Shown piece by piece: positions 14,388 through 20,352 of a stretch of 26,995 bases of DNA. This DNA is from a virus, in the IMG/VR virus record IMGVR_UViG_3300024999_000332, positions 1 to 26,995 of that record. The stretch is one strand, 5' to 3'. The position numbers and the translations under genes were made by a program. A model generated the notes under the pieces. That model did not search any database. It worked only from the letters and a program-made list of their open reading frames with translations, and was not told where the DNA came from. Positions within the stretch are counted from its first letter, which is position 1. Each line of letters opens with the position of its first letter.

Positions 14388-15243
14388 CGACCGCCGCGGC
14401 ACGATCCTTCTTCGGGTAGGGGCGGGCCGGGGCCGTGGTGTCGGGCAGCGTGTTGGCGACCCCGGCCGGATCGAAGACGTAGACGTGGTTCCCCGGGTGG
14501 CGAAGCGGGGTGAACGGGCCCTCGCCGCCGCGGGTGATCCGCTCCACCCACCGCGTCCACGTCTCGTGAGGCCGGCGCGGCTGGGCTCCGAGGGCGAGCA
14601 GCGTGCGCGCGTAGGCGGCGCCGCCCTTGGACTTCACGGGATCGCCGGTGTCGAGAGCGCGGACTTTGGAGAGGGATCGGCCATCGAGGAGGCAGCCGCG
14701 CGCGTCGAGCCACTTCAGCTCGGGATCCGAGAGCCCGACGTAGCGCGCGCCCTTCGCCTGGTAGGCGGCGCCGACGTGGCCGGGCATGGTCACCACGCCG
14801 GCCTCGTCGCGGCGCGGCACGGGGTCGGAGTAGGAGAGTACGGCGCGGACGCGAGGGCGGTCGGCCTGGAGGATCGCGAAGGCGCGCGCCAGCGTCCACG
14901 TCTCCGCGTTGAACGGCACCTCGTCGAGCAGCACGAGGCGGTTGAGCTGGAGGCCCTCGTCGGCGGGCACGCCCGTCCAGCGCGGGATCGACTTCTGCGA
15001 CGCCCCGGTGCCGAAGGTGCACACGCCGACGAGCTCGGGCGCGAAGAACAGGCGGCGGCGGTAGAGGCCGACGCACACCGACACCGACGGCCAGCTCCCC
15101 GAGTAGTGGTGGCGCGTCACGAACTCGCGCGCGGTCGCGTGCCGATCGAGCAGCTCGACGCCGAAGCCGCTCGGGTCGAAGGCCTCGCCGCGCCGGCGGA
15201 ACGACTCCCGCCGCTCGCGCCAGCGCTGGGTGCGGTCGGTCAC
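14362..15243 (-). CDS. mom: Mom-like DNA adenine modification enzyme (GNAT fold)
   Basis: The 293-residue protein matches phage Mu Mom, an acyltransferase-fold enzyme that converts adenine in DNA to a carbamoylmethyl derivative and blocks many restriction enzymes. Family signatures are present in order: RHHYSGSWPSVS (44-55), LVGVCTFGTGAS (71-82), LQLNRLVLLDEVPFNAET (98-115) followed by LARAF, and VLSYSDP (135-141) leading to GAAYQAKG. An N-terminal basic region and a ~100-residue C-terminal extension are extra relative to Mu Mom. The GTG at 15243 overlaps the stop of a zinc-motif protein, and SbcD-like is two genes upstream. No Com-type regulator is recognised, though the upstream zinc protein could act like one. 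Confidence 0.82.
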   Translation of the reverse strand: MTDRTQRWRERRESFRRRGEAFDPSGFGVELLDRHATAREFVTRHHYSGSWPSVSVCVGLYRRRLFFAPELVGVCTFGTGASQKSIPRWTGVPADEGLQLNRLVLLDEVPFNAETWTLARAFAILQADRPRVRAVLSYSDPVPRRDEAGVVTMPGHVGAAYQAKGARYVGLSDPELKWLDARGCLLDGRSLSKVRALDTGDPVKSKGGAAYARTLLALGAQPRRPHETWTRWVERITRGGEGPFTPLRHPGNHVYVFDPAGVANTLPDTTAPARPYPKKDRAAAVVALRAESV

Positions 15244-15638
15244 GTCTCGCCCACGGGTACGGTCCCAGCCCCGCGACAGCGAGCGCAGGCGTAGTCCGGG
15301 GCGCTCGCCTCGATGCCGTAGCCATTGCACGTCGGGCAGCGCTTCCGCGTGCCGATCCGAGCCACGGCGGCGAGGGCCTCGTCGGCGACCCACGCAGGCC
15401 AGCCCCCGCGGAACCCGGCGCGGTAGTGGTCCCCGCCGTACTCGCACAAGGCTCCCTCCTCGACCAGGAGGGAGAACCCGTGCCACCGGCCGTCCGGGTC
15501 GTTGAAGTCCTCGAGCTGGAGCACGGCGCCGTCGGGGCCAGTGCAGCGGAGCGTGCCTCGCTTCCAGGTCCGGCCCACATGCCACCTGGGCGGGAGCTTC
15601 CAGACCAGGAAGGCGCGAAGGAGGTCGCGTGCCTTCAT
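15240..15638 (-). CDS. Hypothetical protein with DnaJ-type CxxCxGxG zinc motif (132 aa)
   Basis: The N-terminal 90 residues (WKLPPRWHVGRTWKRG, VLQLEDFND, GFRGGWPAW) are not recognised. The C-terminus has CPTCNGYG and CARCRGAG, two CxxCxGxG-type knuckles that form one zinc site in DnaJ-like domains. It lies directly upstream of the Mom-like gene and overlaps it. In phage Mu the gene before mom, com, encodes a small zinc-finger protein that activates mom translation, so the order is suggestive, but this protein is larger and its fingers differ. The ATG at 15638 has no strong ribosome site and lies 25 bp after the SbcD-like stop. Confidence 0.65.
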   Translation of the reverse strand: MKARDLLRAFLVWKLPPRWHVGRTWKRGTLRCTGPDGAVLQLEDFNDPDGRWHGFSLLVEEGALCEYGGDHYRAGFRGGWPAWVADEALAAVARIGTRKRCPTCNGYGIEASAPDYACARCRGAGTVPVGET

Positions 15639-15663
15639 CGGGTCCGCCGCACGCGGGGACGGC

Positions 15664-16956
15664 TCACGCCGCGCTCCCGCACGCCGCCAGCGAGTCGGCC
15701 GCGATCTCCTCGTCGGTGCGGGTGTCGATCTCGGCGAGCGCGTCGATCGCTGCGGCCTGCTCGTTCGCGTCGGGGGCGGTCGCGAGCGTCCCCCAGAAGG
15801 CGCGCATCTTCGTGGGCGCGTCGATCGCCGCGGCGACCTCGGGAGCGCGCATCCGCAGGCGCGGCTCGATCTTCCGCTCCTGCTTCACGCGGTGGGCGAG
15901 GGCCTCGACGCGGGCGACCTCGTCCGCCCAGGGGCAGCCGGACACCCACTGCTCGGGGACGACGAGGACCAGCTTCACCTCGGCGCCCGCGCAGCTCGCG
16001 ATCTCCGCGTCGGTGGGGCGGGTGATCCAGCGCGGCACACCCTCGTCGTGGTCGGCCGCCCAGCGGTAGTGGAGGGTGACGAAGTCGCGGCACGGGGAGG
16101 CGTGGTGCTCGACGTAGACGGCGGCGCGCTCTCCCGGGACGGCGGGGTAGGCGCCCTCGCCGAGGGGGGCGTGGGCGCGGGCGACGTCGACGGGACCCAC
16201 GTGCACAAGGTGCCAGCCTTTCACGTCCTTCTCGCCGAAGTCGTTGCGCCACGGGCTGCCCGGGTACCAGGCGCGGACGGCGACCTCCTGGCGGAGGTGG
16301 ATGTGCCCGAGGGCGATGTAGTCGGCGGGGAGGCCGTCGAGCTCGTGCCGGGTGAGCTCGATCTCCTGCCCCGCCAGCACCTCGCCGCCGCTGGTCCGGC
16401 ACCCGGACACCTGGACGTGCGCGAGCACGACGTGAGCCTCGGCCGGCGCGGCCGCGCGGCGGGTGCGCATGCGGTGACCCCACATCGCGAGCAGCACGCG
16501 CAGCCGCTCCTCGATCGCGCGCTGCGCCCCCGCCATGCCCCCCTCGATGGCCTCGCCCGCGAGGAGCGCACGCTTGGTGGGGTAGGCCATCGCGTAGACG
16601 TGGCACGGGCCCGCCAACGTGTCGACGGTGATGGCGCGCGCGTCGGCCACGACGACGATCGGCCAGGCTCCGCCGAGGTGCTGCAACCCCGCCACGTCCT
16701 CGGCGACGTCGTGGTTCCCGACGACGACGACGACCGGGGCCTGGCTCGCGAGTCGGACGATCGCCGGGTAGAGCACCGCGCGCTCGCGCGGGGTCGAGCG
16801 GTGGGGGACCTCGTGGCCGTAGAGGTCGCCTGCGACGAGGATGAGGTCGGGCTCCGCGGCGAGGATGTCGTCGACGACGGCGGCGAGCGTCGCGGCCTGG
16901 TCGGCGAGGCGAGCGCCTTCGGTGACGTGGGGGTCGGCGAGGTGGGCGATGCGCAT
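15664..16956 (-). CDS. sbcD: SbcD/Mre11-like metallophosphoesterase nuclease
   Basis: This is the nuclease partner of the SbcC-like ATPase; it cuts hairpins and processes double-strand ends with two metal ions. The metallophosphoesterase motifs are in order: HLADPH (Asp8, His10), AGDLYGH (Gly43-Asp44), GNHD (80-83), AHVQVSG and GHIH. After the catalytic core come a capping region and a C-terminal helical part (EVARVEALAHRVKQER). The 430-residue length is normal. The ATG at 16956 follows GGAGAACC and is the first gene behind its own promoter. Unlike the usual adjacent sbcD-sbcC pair, a zinc protein and a Mom-like gene plus a promoter lie between the two. Confidence 0.92.
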   Translation of the reverse strand: MRIAHLADPHVTEGARLADQAATLAAVVDDILAAEPDLILVAGDLYGHEVPHRSTPRERAVLYPAIVRLASQAPVVVVVGNHDVAEDVAGLQHLGGAWPIVVVADARAITVDTLAGPCHVYAMAYPTKRALLAGEAIEGGMAGAQRAIEERLRVLLAMWGHRMRTRRAAAPAEAHVVLAHVQVSGCRTSGGEVLAGQEIELTRHELDGLPADYIALGHIHLRQEVAVRAWYPGSPWRNDFGEKDVKGWHLVHVGPVDVARAHAPLGEGAYPAVPGERAAVYVEHHASPCRDFVTLHYRWAADHDEGVPRWITRPTDAEIASCAGAEVKLVLVVPEQWVSGCPWADEVARVEALAHRVKQERKIEPRLRMRAPEVAAAIDAPTKMRAFWGTLATAPDANEQAAAIDALAEIDTRTDEEIAADSLAACGSAA

Positions 16957-16996
16957 GGTTCTCCTACAGGGACGTGGTCGTGCGTCCCGTGCTCGC

Positions 16997-17025
16997 ACCT
17001 TACGCCACCACGGCGCGGGGCGCAA
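16997..17025 (-). promoter_or_regulatory. Family promoter for the SbcD-Mom unit
   Basis: On the minus strand: -35 TTGCGC (17025-17020), a 17-nt spacer with CCGCGCCG and ending TGGCG, and -10 TAAGGT (17002-16997). CGACCA follows at 16980-16975 and GGAGAACC before ATG 16956. It lies about 30 bp downstream of two hairpins that end the preceding unit. Confidence 0.8.
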
Positions 17026-17056
17026 CAGGTAAGGAATGCTGATGAGTTCGCGCAGG

Positions 17057-17075
17057 TCTTTCCAGATCGGAAAGA
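17057..17075. other. Second hairpin downstream of the terminator
   Basis: TCTTTCC (17057-17063) pairs with GGAAAGA (17069-17075) around an AGATC loop, a perfect 7-bp stem. It lies next to the 13-bp stem at 17076-17108 with no gap, between the end of one unit and the promoter of the next. It might back up termination or be a protein-binding site. Confidence 0.55.
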
Positions 17076-17108
17076 GCTCGACCTGATCGCCGTGGGATCA
17101 GGTCGAGC
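17076..17108 (-). terminator. Perfect 13-bp hairpin, likely terminator of the annealing-protein unit
   Basis: GCTCGACCTGATC (17076-17088) is the exact reverse complement of GATCAGGTCGAGC (17096-17108), with a 7-nt loop. It starts 3 bp after the stop codon of the gene ending at 17112. On the transcript it is followed by a short U-containing run (CUCUUUCC), not a full U tract, so it may be a weak or factor-aided terminator. Confidence 0.65.
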
Positions 17109-17111
17109 CGA

Positions 17112-17456
17112 TCAGGAGGCGGCGGCGCGCGCGAGGATGGCCGCCGCCTCCGACCCGTAGGGGAAGGTGGCTCGAGCGCGAGCGAAGCGCTCGGAGTGGT
17201 ACCACTGGACGGGGTCGCACCGGACCCCGACCGCCGCGTGGCACCGGGGGCAGGGCACGCTCTCCGCGTGGTGGCCGAGGTACACGTCGATCATGTCCAT
17301 CGCGGACACGAGCGCCGTGCCCGCCCGACTGTGCTCGCCGGTGTAGTGGAACTTCCCGGTCAGGGAGTTGATCCCGAGTTCGACGTGGGTGGCGCTCGCC
17401 ACGAGGCGCCCGGGGCCGACGAGGATCTCGACGCCCCGGTACGTCTCGGTGCTCAC
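17112..17456 (-). CDS. Hypothetical protein with phage-type C-terminal zinc motif (114 aa)
   Basis: The N-terminal part (YRGVEILVGPG, GINSLTGKFHYTGEH) is strand-rich and unrecognised. The C-terminus has CPRCHAAVGVRC followed by YHSERFARAR, a CxxC...C...H pattern that recurs at the ends of many phage proteins and probably binds zinc. The GTG at 17456 overlaps the stop of the annealing-protein candidate. It is the last gene of its unit; a strong hairpin starts 3 bp past its stop. Confidence 0.65.
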   Translation of the reverse strand: MSTETYRGVEILVGPGRLVASATHVELGINSLTGKFHYTGEHSRAGTALVSAMDMIDVYLGHHAESVPCPRCHAAVGVRCDPVQWYHSERFARARATFPYGSEAAAILARAAAS

Positions 17457-18679
17457 CGCGGCCCCGCCGCGAGCACCGCGTCGATCTCCGCCTTCCCCTT
17501 CGCCGACCGCAGCCACGCGACGAGCTGGGCGCGCTTCTCGTCGGTGGTGGTGGACGGGTCCGGCCACTTCTTCGACGCGCAGTAGGTGCGGATCTCGGGG
17601 AGGGTGTAGTCGGTCCCGTTCCACTTCACGGGCACGGGCGTCTGGAACGTGGGCTCGCCCGGCTCGATCTGGGCCTCGTCCTCCCAGGGCGGGGGCTCGT
17701 CGTCGGCCTGCTCCTGGAACGAACGCGAGGGAACCGGGGGCGCGGGCGGGGGCGCGGCCGAGGGCGGCGGGCCACCGCGGCGGACGGGCTCCGCGACGAC
17801 GCGCTCGCGCTCGGCGAGTTTGCGCGCCTCCTCCTGGAAGTCAGGCACGGTCCGCTCTCCGTGGTCGGGCAGAGCCGCCACCGGGCGTGCGGTGACGTCC
17901 ACCACCTGGCGGCCGTAGACCTGATCGACGATCCCGAGCTCGCGCCGGGCGATCGCGCGGTTGATCTCCACGTCGTCGGTGGGCGGCTGGTAGATCAGCG
18001 CAGGCCAGACGAACGGCCGCTCGGCCTCCTCCCAGGAGTAGACCTGGCGGATGGCGAGCAGCTCGCGGATGATCCGCGCCTTGGTGATCGACTCGGCGCG
18101 CTGGCTTCCCTTCGCGCGCATCCCCTGGGCCCGCTCGGAACTCATGCCCGCGATCTCGGCCGAGCCGTCGCGAAGGTCGGACTCGCCGGTCCCCTCGGCG
18201 TGGATCCAGGTGCCGTCGAAGAGCCGGACGCGCGCCCGCCCGCGGAAGCGCCAGTAGAGGGCGGTCCGCCCGTCATCGTAGCGTTCGAAGTACTCCCACT
18301 GGACGCCAGCGAGGTTGGCGAGCTGGCGGAGGCTGGGGAGCAGGAGCGAGATCCCGGACCCGCCCTTCTGTTCGTACCAGAGGCCGTTCGACTTCGGCGA
18401 GCCGGGCTTGCTGCTCTGCGCGCGCATCGGCGGGTACTGGCTGTCGATGAAGACGAAGCGCAGGCTGATCGCGAAGCTGGGCGGGATGAAGTCCAGGTGC
18501 GTCTCCGCCCCGAGGAGGTTCACCCCGCCGGAGCGGAGGTTGATCAGCGAGTCGCGGATGGTGCGCGGCTCGCGGAGCAGCCCGTCGGGGATGCCGTAGG
18601 TGCGGGGGTCCATCACCCGCGAGACGTACTCGCGGCGCTCGCGCACGAATTCTTCGTTGGACCTGGACTCGTTGGACAT
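17453..18679 (-). CDS. Putative single-strand annealing / recombination protein (408 aa)
   Basis: The N-terminal ~230 residues resemble phage annealing proteins by eye: a strand-rich core (HLDFIPPSFAISLRFVFID, ALYWRFRGRARVRLFD) followed by a conserved helix (SITKARIIRELLAIRQVYS, near 198-216) like the alanine/lysine helix in Rad52/Erf/RecT-type proteins. A Pro/acidic linker (DEPPPWEDEAQ) then leads to a C-terminal ~55-residue module (YTLPEIRTYCASKKWPDP and on), possibly SAP-like and DNA-binding. SbcC, SbcD and a RuvC-like nuclease in the same region make this plausible. The ATG at 18679 follows GGAGAACCCC and CGACCA. Other folds remain possible. Confidence 0.45.
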   Translation of the reverse strand: MSNESRSNEEFVRERREYVSRVMDPRTYGIPDGLLREPRTIRDSLINLRSGGVNLLGAETHLDFIPPSFAISLRFVFIDSQYPPMRAQSSKPGSPKSNGLWYEQKGGSGISLLLPSLRQLANLAGVQWEYFERYDDGRTALYWRFRGRARVRLFDGTWIHAEGTGESDLRDGSAEIAGMSSERAQGMRAKGSQRAESITKARIIRELLAIRQVYSWEEAERPFVWPALIYQPPTDDVEINRAIARRELGIVDQVYGRQVVDVTARPVAALPDHGERTVPDFQEEARKLAERERVVAEPVRRGGPPPSAAPPPAPPVPSRSFQEQADDEPPPWEDEAQIEPGEPTFQTPVPVKWNGTDYTLPEIRTYCASKKWPDPSTTTDEKRAQLVAWLRSAKGKAEIDAVLAAGPR

Positions 18680-18728
18680 GGGGTTCTCCCTGGCGCCGCT
18701 GGTCGGCCGACGCCGGTGGGTGGGGTGG

Positions 18729-19307
18729 TCAGCGGGCGGCGCAGGCCCAGCCGCTGCGGGTGGCGGAGAGGCGGCCGGTGTGGGCGACCTCGTCGGAGGG
18801 CGGAAGGAGGGTGCCCTGGTCGTCCTCGATGGAGAGCAGGCCCAGCGCGTGCAGGCGGCGGATCCGCGCGTCGGCGTCGGTCCAGAGCTCGCGCGCCTCG
18901 GAGACGGGGAGGCGGATCTTCGCCGAGAGGTAGCGGGAGAGGCCCTCGCTGCGGCTCGTCTGGACGGCGCCGACGAGCCAGCGCAGCACTTCGGCGTCGC
19001 CGGGCACGTGGTCGAGCTCGACGAGGCGGGAGGGGTCCGCGTCGATGGCGTCGAGGATCCGGCCGATCGTCTCGTCGTCGAGAGGGCGGCGATCCTTCGC
19101 GGCGACGTCGGGGGCGGCGAGCTTCCGCGCGAGCAGGCCGTGCGCCATGCCGATCTTCCCGGAGACGTGCGTGAGCGGGATCTCCGCCAGCGCGATCAGG
19201 GCGATCAGCCGCCGGCGGATCACCTCCTCGGCGCTCTCCGGGTGCGCGTCGGCGATGGTGTCGAGAGCGCGGCGCAGTGGCGAGCCGCGAGGGGCGGGAC
19301 GGGACAT
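18729..19307 (-). CDS. Hypothetical protein with a possible helix-turn-helix (192 aa)
   Basis: The segment LIALAEIPLTHVSGKIGMAH followed by GLLARKLAA (about 34-62) has the spacing of a Cro/CI-type helix-turn-helix, though the turn residues are imperfect. The rest is helical, with repeated basic/acidic stretches (SEGLSRYLSAKIRLP, ADARIRRLHALGLLS). If it binds DNA it could regulate the leader cassettes. Its own promoter is the one family member carrying an inverted repeat over the CGCGCCG box, which would suit autoregulation. The ATG at 19307 follows GGAGAACCG. The DNA-binding role is inferred. Confidence 0.6.
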   Translation of the reverse strand: MSRPAPRGSPLRRALDTIADAHPESAEEVIRRRLIALIALAEIPLTHVSGKIGMAHGLLARKLAAPDVAAKDRRPLDDETIGRILDAIDADPSRLVELDHVPGDAEVLRWLVGAVQTSRSEGLSRYLSAKIRLPVSEARELWTDADARIRRLHALGLLSIEDDQGTLLPPSDEVAHTGRLSATRSGWACAAR

Positions 19308-19329
19308 CGGTTCTCCTGGTCGGTGGACC

Positions 19330-19358
19330 ACCATACCCCACTCCGGCGCGAATGGCGA
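19330..19358 (-). promoter_or_regulatory. Variant family promoter for the 19307-leftward unit
   Basis: On the minus strand: a weak -35 TCGCCA (19358-19353), a 17-nt spacer with CGCGCCG and ending TGGGG, and -10 TATGGT (19335-19330). CGACCA (19322-19317) is closer to the -10 than in other members and only 9 nt from the start codon, abutting GGAGAACC. Confidence 0.65.
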
Positions 19359-19370
19359 GCACGCGCCGGA
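19342..19370. promoter_or_regulatory. Inverted repeat over the promoter: candidate operator
   Basis: TCCGGCGCG (19342-19350) and CGCGCCGGA (19362-19370) are perfect 9-bp inverted arms 11 bp apart (20 bp centre to centre, about two helical turns). One arm is the conserved CGCGCCG spacer box; the other lies just upstream of the -35. It could also act as a terminator stem for the gene ending at 19382, but no U tract follows. Confidence 0.55.
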
Positions 19371-19381
19371 ACGGGGTGGGG

Positions 19382-19942
19382 TCAGGTGGGGTCGAGCGGC
19401 GAGTCGATCACCGGCCCGTTGTCCTCGGCGTGGACCTGGGACCAGGAGCGCCAGTCGGGCGGGGTGAAGAGCGAGTGGTAGACCTCGCCGCGCGGGAGGA
19501 TGGGTTGCCAGTGCGCGTCGGCGAAGAGCCGCCAGTGGGCCACCTCGCGACCGCGGCCCTCGGGCGTCTTCGGTCCCTCGCGCCAGGTGAGGTGCGCGTC
19601 CTCGCCGTAGAAGGCCTCGACCCAGAGGCGCTCGATCTCGGGGCGGAAGTCGAGCACGGGAACGACGCCGATCAGCACGTCGTGGGGGAACGGCGAGAGC
19701 GACAGGTGAAAGCACCGATCGTAGTCCGGGTTGCGGATCCACCCGCTCTCGTGCATCCCAGCGTCGCGCGTGAACATGACCCGAGTCCGCGTCTCGCCGT
19801 GGTCGAAATGGCAGTAGGTGAGCCGGCGCATGGTGTCGGGGCCCATCTCGCCGCGCCAGGTCCAGGTGGTGGCGCGGCGTCGGAGCTCTCGCGCGACGGC
19901 CTGCATCCCGACCACGCAGGCGTCGCGCTTCGACGACGTCAC
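19382..19942 (-). CDS. Hypothetical protein (186 aa)
   Basis: This unrecognised protein is rich in aromatic, His and acidic residues (TYCHFDHGETRTRVMF, NPDYDRCFHLSLSPFPHD, WRLFADAHWQPILPRGEVY). No signal peptide or membrane segment is visible. The GTG at 19942 overlaps the upstream stop. It is the last gene of its unit; its stop lies 11 bp before the inverted repeat at 19342-19370. No function can be assigned. Confidence 0.65.
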   Translation of the reverse strand: MTSSKRDACVVGMQAVARELRRRATTWTWRGEMGPDTMRRLTYCHFDHGETRTRVMFTRDAGMHESGWIRNPDYDRCFHLSLSPFPHDVLIGVVPVLDFRPEIERLWVEAFYGEDAHLTWREGPKTPEGRGREVAHWRLFADAHWQPILPRGEVYHSLFTPPDWRSWSQVHAEDNGPVIDSPLDPT

Positions 19943-20352
19943 GACCGACCCGCGATCGCCGCGAGCTGAGCGCGCGCCTCGTCCCGCTCGGTCGTCACCT
20001 GCTCCAGGTACGCCTCGTCCCGCTCGTCCTCGGCGCGCAGCCGCCCCCAGACCAGCGCCATCGCCCGCGCGTGAACCTCGGCCGGGTCGAGGCCGTGGGG
20101 GAGCCACCCGAGGCTGGAGTCGGAGCCGTTGCCACGGAGCCAGATCCCGAGGCCCTCGTCGGACTCGCGGATCACGTAGGGGAGGACGGCGGCGTAGCGG
20201 TCGCGCTCGGCGCGAAGGCGCACGAGCTCGTTGGCCGCCCACGCGGCGCGCCACCCGTCGGACACGGGCGCGCCGTCGGGCCCTGCGGTGGGCGCGCCCG
20301 CGCGATCCAGCGCGGCGCGCTGGGAGAAGAGCAGGCGGGACTCGGTCTTCAC
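19939..20352 (-). CDS. Hypothetical protein (137 aa)
   Basis: The protein has an N-terminal segment (ESRLLFSQRAALDRAG), a helical region (AANELVRLRAERDRYAAVL) that may form a coiled coil, a short GIWLRGNGSDSS loop and a C-terminal acidic coiled-coil-like helix (EDERDEAYLEQVTTERDEA). The GTG at 20352 overlaps the upstream stop and has GGGAGG upstream. It is not recognised. The coiled-coil ends suggest an oligomer or scaffold partner. Confidence 0.65.
   Translation of the reverse strand: MKTESRLLFSQRAALDRAGAPTAGPDGAPVSDGWRAAWAANELVRLRAERDRYAAVLPYVIRESDEGLGIWLRGNGSDSSLGWLPHGLDPAEVHARAMALVWGRLRAEDERDEAYLEQVTTERDEARAQLAAIAGRS

Noticed and set aside
11466-14513. A plus-strand open frame of about 1,000 codons opposite the SbcC-like gene
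   Set aside because: Its translation is low-complexity Arg/Gly/Val with no domain. It mirrors a minus-strand gene with complete ATPase motifs; long antisense frames are expected at this G+C content.
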